Below are positions 1 to 6,084 of a DNA stretch of 8,486 nucleotides, in pieces. How positions within the stretch are numbered: the stretch's first letter is position 1; every line of letters begins with the position of its first letter. Origin of the DNA: DATJFH01 sp035495815. GTDB lineage: Bacteria > Acidobacteriota > Terriglobia > Bryobacterales > Bryobacteraceae. The notes beneath the pieces were generated by a model. The model did no database searches, was not told where the DNA came from, and saw only the letters and a list, made by a program, of their open reading frames with translations. The stretch is taken from the NCBI GenBank assembly GCA_035495815.1, contig DATJFH010000208.1, forward strand, positions 1 through 8,486, written 5' to 3'. The translations under genes were made by a program, and so were the position numbers.

Positions 1-1791
1 TACCATTCGGTCCCCCACATCTCCCACGCCATCGACGTCTGGATCGAAGCCGACGTCATGCTCGAAAATCTCCGGCGCCTCGGCTCAGAATTGCACGCTG
101 AACTGACCTCGGCCGTTTCGGACCGGATGCGCGTGGACACCATTCTTGCGAATGTGGATGCGTTGAACGACCGCTTTCCCATTTTGGAGGACGAGTTCTC
201 CCGCAGCCTGGGCGACGCGGCGCGGTACGGCCGCTCGGTGGTTTTCAACGTTCTGGTGGCCGGCGCGCTGCTTGCCCTCTCGCTCGGACTCTTTGTCTCC
301 TACCGTCTGATCGGCCGGGCGAACGACGCTGACGAGCAGTATCGCCATCTGTTCGAAACCGCAAGCGACGCCGTGATCATCGCCGAACACGAGACGGGCA
401 TTATTCTGGACGCGAATATGAAGCTCGCGGAATTGACCGGACTTTCCCAGGGCAGGATTGTCGGCGCCGATCAGCAGTCCCTGTTCGGCCGCGAGATTCC
501 GGCGGTGCATGGCTCGTCGGACCTGGAAACAGGCGACCTGGTCATCCGGCACGTGAGCGGCTCTTCCATACCGGTCGATGTTCGAACCAGTCAGGGGCGA
601 TTCGGCCGCCGGGTAGTCGACTACAGCATCGTGCGCGACATCCGGGAGCGGCGGCGGACGGAGGAAAAGCTACAGGAAGCCGCCCGCATGGAGTCCGTCG
701 GCCGGCTGGCGGGAGGCGTCGCTCATGATTTCAACAATCTTCTCACTGTGATCGCCAGCTATACGCAGGCCCTGCAGCGGACGACCGAGGGCGAGACGAA
801 ACATAAAGTCGACCGGATTCGAAATGCCGCTGAGCGCGCCGCGACCCTGGTAAGGCAGCTCCTCGCCTTCAGCCGCAAACAGCCGCTGGTACCTCAGGCG
901 CTCGACTTGAATCTGGTGATCCGGAGCATGTCGGACATGATCGCGGGCGTGCTGGACGAACGGGTGGAACTCGCTCTGGATCTGGCGCCGGGGCTGCACA
1001 TCATCGAGGCCGATCCGTTCCAGATCGAGCAGATTCTTCTCAACCTCTCGACCAACGCGCGGGACGCCATGCCCGGCGACGGCGTATTGACGATCAAGAC
1101 ATGGAACGAAGACGACTACGTCGGATTGTCCGTTTCAGATACCGGTCTCGGAATGGATGCGGCTACTCAAAGCCGCATGTTCGAGCCTTTCTTTACCACG
1201 AAGCCCCAGGGCAAGGGGACCGGTCTCGGCTTAGCGACGGTATTTGGCGTTGTCAAGCAAAGCCATGGACTGATTTCGGTCGAGAGCGAGTTGGGGCGGG
1301 GAACCTCCATCCGCATTCTGCTGCCCATCAGCAAGCAACCGATGGAGGGGCCGCGTGGGGCCTCGGGCGATCCAACCAGCTGGGGCTCCGAGACGGTACT
1401 GCTGGTGGAGGATGACGCCGCGGTTCGACAAGCTTTGGCGCACGGGCTGGAGCAGGAGGGTTACACGGTTCTCGTCGCGGCGAACGGCCGTGAAGGCCTG
1501 GACCAGTTTACCCGCCATGCAAATGAGGTGGCCGTTGTCGTCACGGATCTGGTGATGCCCGAGATGGGCGGGATTGCGCTCGGGGAACAGTTGCGCGCCT
1601 TGGGCGCCACCGTTCCGATGGTCTACGCCTCCGGATACTACCAGGATGTGGAAGCTTACCCGCCGGAGCAATTGCCCCTTTGCGGCCGATTTCTGCAGAA
1701 GCCGTTCAGTTCACAAACTCTGGCGTTGACGATCCGGCGCGTGCTGACCTCGGATAAAAGTCCGGCTCCTGTCGATGCACGCCCGGATTAA
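1..1791 (+). CDS. Membrane hybrid sensor histidine kinase (PAS-HisKA-HATPase-REC), 5' end outside window
   Basis: Two-component sensor that should autophosphorylate on a His and pass the phosphate to its own receiver Asp. Residues are numbered from the Met at base 58. That Met is probably internal: the frame is open from base 1 with helix-like sequence and no ribosome binding site precedes it, so the true start is to the left. In order: part of an extracytoplasmic helical sensor (1-60); one membrane segment (61-85); PAS domain (about 93-197); HisKA with VAHDFNNLLT (phospho-His 223); N box NLSTNARDA (Asn333); G1 DTGLGM (361-366); F box FEPFFTTK; G2 GKGTGLGL (385-392); receiver from about 446 with acidic pair 452-453, phospho-acceptor Asp497 in TDLVMP, Ser525 and Lys548 in QKPF. 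All key residues are intact, so it looks functional. No HPt domain follows. It converges on the minus-strand cassette. The signal sensed cannot be told. Confidence 0.93.
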   Translation, partial: YHSVPHISHAIDVWIEADVMLENLRRLGSELHAELTSAVSDRMRVDTILANVDALNDRFPILEDEFSRSLGDAARYGRSVVFNVLVAGALLALSLGLFVSYRLIGRANDADEQYRHLFETASDAVIIAEHETGIILDANMKLAELTGLSQGRIVGADQQSLFGREIPAVHGSSDLETGDLVIRHVSGSSIPVDVRTSQGRFGRRVVDYSIVRDIRERRRTEEKLQEAARMESVGRLAGGVAHDFNNLLTVIASYTQALQRTTEGETKHKVDRIRNAAERAATLVRQLLAFSRKQPLVPQALDLNLVIRSMSDMIAGVLDERVELALDLAPGLHIIEADPFQIEQILLNLSTNARDAMPGDGVLTIKTWNEDDYVGLSVSDTGLGMDAATQSRMFEPFFTTKPQGKGTGLGLATVFGVVKQSHGLISVESELGRGTSIRILLPISKQPMEGPRGASGDPTSWGSETVLLVEDDAAVRQALAHGLEQEGYTVLVAANGREGLDQFTRHANEVAVVVTDLVMPEMGGIALGEQLRALGATVPMVYASGYYQDVEAYPPEQLPLCGRFLQKPFSSQTLALTIRRVLTSDKSPAPVDARPD

Positions 1792-1875
1792 CGAAGCGCG
1801 ATCGATCGAGGCAGTATGCGTGACTGAAACAGTGCGCGCAGCGGAAGGTAAGATCGATCACAACTGACCGAAGCG

Positions 1876-1905
1876 CCGGCCGGGCGGCATCCATGACCCG
1901 TCCGG
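1876..1905. terminator. Possible hairpin between convergent genes
   Basis: CCGGCCGGG (1876-1884) can pair with CCCGTCCGG (1897-1905) with one mismatch and a 12-base loop. It lies in the 119-base gap between the kinase stop and the stop of the minus-strand small protein, where a bidirectional terminator would be expected. No T tract follows on either strand, so it is not a canonical intrinsic terminator, and short GC-rich palindromes are common in such DNA. Nothing else was recognised in this gap. Confidence 0.25.
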
Positions 1906-1910
1906 ACCGG

Positions 1911-2201
1911 CTATGCCGGCTTGTTGGCAGGCGTGGTTGCTGCGAAGGCTTCACCGCCGCCGATCAGGTTCCCGATCGTGTCCCCGATCGCCATCATCAG
2001 CACAAATGGAAATTGGATAAATGGCAGGAGTATGTCCGCGGCTGATTCCTGCGGCTTGGCGGGCCTGGCGGATTCCAGGACATTTTCGGCAGCCTCGTGA
2101 ACCTCGGCGTGAACCAGGGCCTTTCCATGGGCCCGTCGTACGCCGTGTCTCGCGGGTTTCCGCCTGCGAGTGGATTCCTTGATTACTTTGAGCCTTTTCA
2201 T
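1911..2201 (-). CDS. Small basic protein with C-terminal hydrophobic segment, unknown function
   Basis: A 96-residue protein that I do not recognise. Residues 1-35 are strongly basic (clusters such as RRRK, and VRR), 36-55 are polar or acidic, 57-82 form a hydrophobic stretch rich in F, I, L and M that could be one membrane helix or an amphipathic membrane anchor, and a short polar tail ends in NKPA. The start at 2201 is chosen because AGGAG (2209-2213) lies 7 bases upstream; the in-frame ATG at 2207 is only 1 base from it, and a TTG at 2330 has no ribosome binding site. The good ribosome binding site supports a real gene. It lies 140 bases downstream of the thioredoxin gene on the same strand and may be the last gene of the stress cassette or have its own promoter. 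The basic N-terminus suggests an N-in orientation. A role near membranes or nucleic acid is only a guess. Confidence 0.6.
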   Translation of the reverse strand: MKRLKVIKESTRRRKPARHGVRRAHGKALVHAEVHEAAENVLESARPAKPQESAADILLPFIQFPFVLMMAIGDTIGNLIGGGEAFAATTPANKPA

Positions 2202-2267
2202 GACCATTCTCCTTTCGGAAGTCACTCTCGATAGAGCATGTAAGGAGCCGCGGGCCAAATTGCTGTA

Positions 2268-2294
2268 ACTCGAATCCACGCGGGACCCGAATCC
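2268..2294. repeat. Direct repeat of a 10-mer upstream of the small protein
   Basis: ACTCGAATCC (2268-2277) and ACCCGAATCC (2285-2294) match at 9 of 10 bases, with starts 17 bases apart. They lie in the 140-base leader between the thioredoxin stop and the small-protein start. The pair could be a binding site for a regulator, or chance. I see no convincing sigma-70 promoter or terminator hairpin in the rest of this gap. Confidence 0.3.
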
Positions 2295-2341
2295 TGTATT
2301 TAGCCGTTTGTCCTGGGCTATTTGACCCAAACGGGGTTATT

Positions 2342-2806
2342 TCACCTCGGTCCGATCGCGCGCTCGAGCCGCCGCAGGATCTCCGCCTTGGGTTGCACCC
2401 CCACGATGCGATCGATCTCGCGCCCGCTCCGAAGCAGCAGCAGAGCCGGAATGCCGCGGATATTGAAGCGCTCGGCGGTGGCCGGATTGTCATCCACGTT
2501 CATTTTCGCGACGCGCAGACGGCCGGCCAGCTCCGCTGCCAGCTCGTCCACAATCGGTGAGATCATCTTGCAGGGCCCGCACCAGGGCGCCCACATGTCG
2601 ATCAGGACAGGTAGTGCGGACTTCTCTACTTCAGAGTCGAAGGAGGCGTCTGTCACGTGAATGGCGACGCCGCCTGCGGGCTCGCCCGCCATCAGCGGCT
2701 TCTTGCAGCGTCCGCAGACCGGTTCGCGGTTCTGCCGAAGTTTTTCAGGGGGCACCCGATTGAGCGTGCCGCATGAGTTACAACGAATCACTCCCGGCTC
2801 AGGCAC
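2342..2806 (-). CDS. trxC: Thioredoxin 2-type protein with N-terminal zinc ribbon
   Basis: A 154-residue cytoplasmic thiol-disulfide oxidoreductase that reduces protein disulfides using electrons from thioredoxin reductase. Residues 1-40 hold two CxxC pairs (Cys9/12 and Cys31/34), the zinc ribbon that separates thioredoxin 2 from thioredoxin 1. Residues about 48-152 are the thioredoxin fold, with the exact active site WAPWCGPCK (Cys76, Cys79), an Asp at 70 and the cis-proline in RGIP (Pro120). Length fits the TrxC family, though the linker between the two parts is slightly long. The start is GTG at 2806, with GGAGG (2811-2815) 4 bases upstream; this is close, but the zinc-ribbon Cys9 sits soon after, so little room exists for a later start. 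It follows hsp20 by 65 bases on the same strand, consistent with an operon. In E. coli TrxC is induced by oxidative stress, and its zinc site responds to oxidation; that this holds here is inference. Confidence 0.93.
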   Translation of the reverse strand: MPEPGVIRCNSCGTLNRVPPEKLRQNREPVCGRCKKPLMAGEPAGGVAIHVTDASFDSEVEKSALPVLIDMWAPWCGPCKMISPIVDELAAELAGRLRVAKMNVDDNPATAERFNIRGIPALLLLRSGREIDRIVGVQPKAEILRRLERAIGPR

Positions 2807-2871
2807 TACGCCTCCACGTTCACCGTAGCACGCCGGTCAAGTCTGCAGGTGGTCGGTGCATGACGATGCTT

Positions 2872-3315
2872 TCAGGCGGCCATCGCCTGCCGCAGCTTCG
2901 GGACGCTCAATTGGAGTACTCCTTTCTCCAGACGCGCCGTCGCCCGGTCCGCATCGATCGGCGACTCCAGATCGATTCTTAGAAACACCTTCGATTCGCG
3001 CGATTTCGGCTCGGCGTGCAGCAGGATGGTTTGCGGCAGCGCGAGCAGCCGCAGGTCCCTCGCCTCCAATCCCTGAACATTCACGCGGATTTGAAACTCC
3101 TTGTCCTTTCGATCGATTTCCGTTTCCGGCAGCCACATCAGCTGACGTTCCGCCTGCAACCAGTCGTCCAGCTCGCGGCCCGGTTCGCCGCCGCGATTCT
3201 CGAAAAGCTGGTAGGCCCTGGCCCTGATCTTCTCTTCGATGGACGACATTTCCTGAAACAATCCCCGCGGCAGCGCCGCGAGTTCCCCTACCTTTTCCAC
3301 TGCGATACTCGACAT
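2872..3315 (-). CDS. Small heat shock protein Hsp20 with N-terminal DUF2934 segment
   Basis: A 147-residue protein expected to act as an ATP-independent holdase binding unfolding proteins in the cytoplasm. Residues 26-60 carry the DUF2934 signature: an R-x-RAY helix, the RGGEPG turn, then DDWLQAE. Residues about 63-141 form an alpha-crystallin domain: FQIRVNVQGLEARDL (74-88), a VFLRIDL strand (110-116), and the family signature A-x-LEKGVLQLSVPK (127-140). It ends seven residues after that PK, so it lacks the C-terminal I/L-x-I/L tail that typical Hsp20 proteins use to form large oligomers. The N-terminal arm differs from the usual variable arm because it contains the DUF2934 unit. The start is ATG 3315, with AGGAG 8 bases upstream. 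It is the first gene of a same-strand set with the thioredoxin. A sigma-54-like promoter candidate lies about 90 bases upstream. Confidence 0.92.
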   Translation of the reverse strand: MSSIAVEKVGELAALPRGLFQEMSSIEEKIRARAYQLFENRGGEPGRELDDWLQAERQLMWLPETEIDRKDKEFQIRVNVQGLEARDLRLLALPQTILLHAEPKSRESKVFLRIDLESPIDADRATARLEKGVLQLSVPKLRQAMAA

Positions 3316-3402
3316 GATGAACTCTCCTTACCCCCGCTTGCCTGCGCAGAAACCGGGGCTGACGTTTTCGGAACGAGGTTGAACCTTGCGACTTCCATCG
3401 GG

Positions 3403-3419
3403 AGCACGGAGGGCGCCAA
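3403..3419 (-). promoter_or_regulatory. Sigma-54-like promoter candidate for hsp20
   Basis: On the minus strand TTGGCGCCCTCCGTGCT fits the -24/-12 consensus YTGGCACGNNNNTTGCW. The GG and GC pairs are exactly 10 bases apart, and most of the informative positions match; the CAC of the -24 box reads CGC and the first T of TTGC is G. Transcription would begin near 3390, leaving about 75 bases of leader before the hsp20 ATG. A sigma-54 promoter would require an AAA+ activator, none of which is encoded in the window. The call rests on sequence match alone. Confidence 0.4.
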
Positions 3420-3475
3420 AAAGCAATCTGTTGGGCGGAAAAGAAATGGGAAGCGGACATCTTCGAGCAGGGTGT

Positions 3476-3493
3476 AAAAATCGATGACGATCG
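3476..3493 (-). terminator. Weak intrinsic terminator candidate after the HyuB gene
   Basis: Minus-strand reading gives CGAT, a 4-base loop, ATCG, then A and five Ts, starting 8 bases after the HyuB stop. The stem is only 4 bp, so the hairpin is weak, but the T run in such GC-rich DNA and the position between two minus-strand units make it plausible. It would separate the HyuB unit from the hsp20 promoter region. The rest of the 185-base gap 3316-3500 holds only the putative hsp20 promoter and its ribosome binding site. Confidence 0.3.
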
Positions 3494-3500
3494 GCGGAAA

Positions 3501-5063
3501 CTACCGGCCCCAGCCGCCGCCGCCTGGTGTTTCAATACGGAGAATATCTCCCGCGCGCGCGTGGAAATTCGTCTTGGCCGCGATCTTCCGCCGCCGGCCC
3601 GAGCGGTACAGTGAGTTGCGGCCGCGCCGGCCCTCGCCACCGCCCGCCAGGCCATATGGACCCCGCTCCCGGCGGTCGGACAGAATGGTCACTTCACAGG
3701 GCGTGAGGAGTTCGATCTCGCGAATCAGACCATCTCCTCCGGAGTGCCGGCCTTTTCCTCCCGAGCCTCGCCGGATCTCATACCGGGTGACGCGCAGCGG
3801 GTATTGGTTCTCCAGCGCTTCGACCGGAGTATTCCAACTGTTCGTCATGTGGGTGTGGACCGCGCTTTCCCCCGGCCCCGCCGGAGACGCGCCCATGCCG
3901 CCCGCAATCGTCTCGTAGTAGGCGAAGTTCTTCCCGGCGCGGGCGTCGAAACCTCCGAGCGTAAGGTTGTTCATGGTGCCGGAGGAGGCGGCGGGAATCC
4001 GTTCCGGAGCGGCCTGCGCGAGGGCGCCGAGCAGCGCGTCGGTAATGCGCTGTGACGTCTCCACGTTGCCCGCGGCCATTGCCGCAGGCGGCAAAGCGTT
4101 GACCACCGACCCGGCCGGCGCCAGGACGCGGATCGGCCGGAGCAGCCCCGCCGTATAGGGCACGTCGTCCGCCAGCAGGCAGCGAAACACATAGGCGGTG
4201 GCCGAGACGGCGATGGCGTAGTTCGCGTTCACTGAACCGGCGGCCTGCGGGCTGGAGCCGGCGAAATCCGCCGTGGCGCTGTCTCCATGGATCGTGATGG
4301 CGGCCTCGATCCGAAGAGGCTCGCGGGAGACTCCGTCGTTGTCGAGAAAATCGGTAAAGCGGTAAATGCCGGGCGGCAGCCTGCGGATGGCGGCGCGCAT
4401 CATTCGCTCGCTATAGTCCTGCAGTTCCCGCATATTCCGGCGCACGGCAGGCTCGCCATATTTCAATGTGATCTCGCGCAGGCGGCGCTCACCGCGCTCG
4501 TTCGCCATGAGCTGGGCCCGCAGATCGCCTTCGCGCTCTTCCGGCGTGCGGACGTTGGCCACCAGCATGCGCAACAGGTCGCTGTCCAACCGGCCGCCGC
4601 GGGCCAGCAGGATGGGAGGAATGCGAATCCCCTCCTGGTAAATCTCCCGCGCCATGGGCATCGAACCGGGGCTCATGCCACCGACGTCGGCATGGTGGGC
4701 GCGGTTGGCTACGTAGAAGGAGGCGCGCCTGGCTCCTCTCAGGAAGACTCCCGAGATGGCCGTAATATCGGGCAGGTGGGTGCCGCCGCGGAAGGGATCG
4801 TTGAGGATGGCCACGTCTCCCGGGCCCAGCGTGAAAGCGGCCAGCGCATGCTCCACCGAGAGCGGCATGGCGCCCAGATGGACGGGCATGTGATCACCCA
4901 TGGCGACGGTGCGGCCATCCGCGTCGTAAATAGCGCAGGAATAATCGCGCCGTTCCTTGATGTTGGCCGAATAGGAGGTCTTCCGCAGCACCGCGCCCAT
5001 CTCTTCGGCGATGGAAACGAACAGACTCCGGAAGAGCTCCAGCTCAATCGGATTGCGCTTCAT
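3501..5063 (-). CDS. hyuB: Hydantoinase B / 5-oxoprolinase beta-subunit family protein
   Basis: A 520-residue, full-length HyuB-family protein. Known relatives (N-methylhydantoinase and oxoprolinase B halves, acetone and acetophenone carboxylase subunits) work with a HyuA-type ATP-binding partner to open cyclic amides or activate ketones. Visible signatures: the N-terminal RKTSYSANIKERRDYSCAIYD block (28-47); MGDHMPVHLGAMP (55-67); GDVAILNDPFRGGTHLPD (82-99); ANRAHHADVGG (119-129), which with the NDPF Asp and nearby His is the probable metal or catalytic site; SGTMNN (361-366); ETIAGGMGAS (384-393); HTHMTNSWNTP (403-413); and the usual TPGGGGWG tail. The start ATG 5063 overlaps the stop of the upstream secreted Asp-box gene in an ATGA junction and no ribosome binding site is visible, so translation is probably coupled. 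No HyuA gene lies in the window, and the neighbours close the operon on both sides. No signal peptide is seen, so it should be cytoplasmic. The substrate cannot be told. Confidence 0.92.
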   Translation of the reverse strand: MKRNPIELELFRSLFVSIAEEMGAVLRKTSYSANIKERRDYSCAIYDADGRTVAMGDHMPVHLGAMPLSVEHALAAFTLGPGDVAILNDPFRGGTHLPDITAISGVFLRGARRASFYVANRAHHADVGGMSPGSMPMAREIYQEGIRIPPILLARGGRLDSDLLRMLVANVRTPEEREGDLRAQLMANERGERRLREITLKYGEPAVRRNMRELQDYSERMMRAAIRRLPPGIYRFTDFLDNDGVSREPLRIEAAITIHGDSATADFAGSSPQAAGSVNANYAIAVSATAYVFRCLLADDVPYTAGLLRPIRVLAPAGSVVNALPPAAMAAGNVETSQRITDALLGALAQAAPERIPAASSGTMNNLTLGGFDARAGKNFAYYETIAGGMGASPAGPGESAVHTHMTNSWNTPVEALENQYPLRVTRYEIRRGSGGKGRHSGGDGLIREIELLTPCEVTILSDRRERGPYGLAGGGEGRRGRNSLYRSGRRRKIAAKTNFHARAGDILRIETPGGGGWGR

Positions 5064-5983
5064 TTCTTGCGCTTGGGCGGTTCCCCGCGCAAGGCGGGCA
5101 GAGAGAGCGTGCCGCTGTCGGTCACGGGCGGGGCAGTCTTGGGCTCTTCGGTTTCAGGCGGCGGCGGCTCCTGCTCCTTCACGGGCGCGGGCTTGCACGA
5201 CCCGATCGTCACCGCGAAGCTCGCCGCGGGCGCCCAACCGTTGCCCTGTTTCTTCTCCAGGCGATTGGATTTGGATGCGGCATCGGCATGCAGGCGCCAG
5301 CCGCTGTTCTCTACGGCCGGCGGCATACGCTTGATCCGCAGCGGCTGATCGCTGGCTTCGCGCACCATCCAGTTGTCGCCGCCGGTGGCGGACTCGTACA
5401 GCTCATACCGTAATCCGTCGCCGGATCCGCCCCCGTCGAAAACAAGGTTGCCGGTGGTGCGCGAGTCGAACCAGATCTGCTGGATCGACCCGGGCCGGCT
5501 GTCGCCGAACACCGGCTGCCTGCGCCAGTTCTTTCCCCCGTCCGAAGTGATCAGGAGAAACGGATCGCGAGCCAGCGGATTGACGATCTGGCCGGTGACC
5601 CATCCGTTCTCGAAGCCGACAAAAAGAATGCGGTCGAGACTGGCGCCCCGCACGCGCTGGAACGGCTCGCGCCACGTCTTCCCGGCGTCGCTCGAGGCCA
5701 GCAGGACGGAATAAAGCGTGTTGGTGGAAGTGTGGATGTTGCCGGCCACGAAATACTGATTGCCGACGACCTCGAAAGCGGACAATTCAAGGTAGATTGG
5801 GCAGGGTTCCTCTTCCGTGCAGGTCAGCCCGAAAGACTGGATGTCCTCGTCGGTGCATTGAAACTTCGGCGACATCGGTTTGCCGGAATTTTCAAGCAGA
5901 GTCGGATCGACAGCCGGCTTCTCGTCGGCAGTCTGGGCCCAAGCCGCCAAAAGCGCCGCCGCGGCTGCGAGTATCCATCGCAT
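5060..5983 (-). CDS. Secreted Asp-box (BNR/YCF48-like) protein
   Basis: A 307-residue exported protein. Residues 1-16 form a signal peptide (short basic start, Ala/Leu core, likely cut after AWA). The body has two clear Asp-box motifs, SSDAGKTW (97-104) and TSDGGKNW (146-153), plus a degenerate third, SATGGDNW (198-205); they are about 50 residues apart, as in beta-propeller blades. The protein is short for a full six- or seven-blade propeller. Cys43, 55, 61 and 263 may form disulfides. The C-terminus from about 264 is Pro/Glu rich, low in complexity, and ends with a basic PPKRKK. Sialidase catalytic Arg triad residues are not evident, so a non-enzymatic or assembly role is as likely as hydrolysis. 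It is the first gene of a two-gene unit whose second gene, hyuB, overlaps it by 4 bases. No Shine-Dalgarno sequence precedes ATG 5983. Confidence 0.82.
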   Translation of the reverse strand: MRWILAAAAALLAAWAQTADEKPAVDPTLLENSGKPMSPKFQCTDEDIQSFGLTCTEEEPCPIYLELSAFEVVGNQYFVAGNIHTSTNTLYSVLLASSDAGKTWREPFQRVRGASLDRILFVGFENGWVTGQIVNPLARDPFLLITSDGGKNWRRQPVFGDSRPGSIQQIWFDSRTTGNLVFDGGGSGDGLRYELYESATGGDNWMVREASDQPLRIKRMPPAVENSGWRLHADAASKSNRLEKKQGNGWAPAASFAVTIGSCKPAPVKEQEPPPPETEEPKTAPPVTDSGTLSLPALRGEPPKRKK

Positions 5984-5996
5984 CTTAATTCGATTG

Positions 5997-6002
5997 TATC
6001 GC
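5997..6002 (-). promoter_or_regulatory. Possible -10 box (TACAAT) for the Asp-box/hyuB unit
   Basis: Minus strand TACAAT matches five of six bases of TATAAT and ends 13 bases before the ATG at 5983. A start of transcription 6-7 bases later would leave a leader of only a few bases, which fits the lack of a ribosome binding site and would make this a nearly leaderless transcript. No good -35 box is seen at 16-18 bases. Only suggestive. Confidence 0.3.
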
Positions 6003-6037
6003 GGCGGTATCCGGCGCAGGCGCTCGTCCGGCGATGC

Positions 6038-6065
6038 GTGACTGAGCCACCGCCGGTGGTATGCT
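6038..6065 (+). promoter_or_regulatory. Sigma-70-like promoter candidate for the amidohydrolase with palindrome in the spacer
   Basis: GTGACT (6038-6043, four of six -35 bases) and TATGCT (6060-6065) are 16 bases apart, and TG one base before the -10 makes it an extended -10 element. Transcription would start near 6072, just before GAGG (6075-6078). The spacer contains the perfect inverted repeat CCACC-GCC-GGTGG (6047-6059), a possible operator. It sits in the 101-base divergent region shared with the Asp-box/hyuB unit. Confidence 0.38.
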
Positions 6066-6084
6066 CTCTCTTTCGAGGTAAAAC

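Noticed and set aside
58..60. ATG at 58 as the true start of the histidine kinase
   Set aside because: The frame is open to base 1 with sensor-like helical sequence and there is no ribosome binding site, so the gene starts outside the window.
2202..2330. Longer version of the small protein starting at TTG 2330, or at ATG 2207
   Set aside because: The TTG has no ribosome binding site, and the ATG at 2207 is too close to AGGAG; ATG 2201 has 7-base spacing.
1911..3315. A transmissible heat-resistance island
   Set aside because: Only hsp20 and a thioredoxin are shared; ClpG, FtsH, YfdX-type proteins, mobility genes and a base-composition shift are not seen.
2837..3655. Minus-strand open frame (272 codons) across hsp20, its upstream gap and the hyuB end
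   Set aside because: It overlaps hsp20 in another frame; the translation is Arg/Ala/Gly-rich with no domain, while hsp20 is clear.
4287..5348. Long plus-strand open frame (353 codons) opposite hyuB and the Asp-box gene
   Set aside because: It is antisense to two clear protein families, its translation has no recognisable domain, and GC-rich coding DNA often leaves such open shadows.
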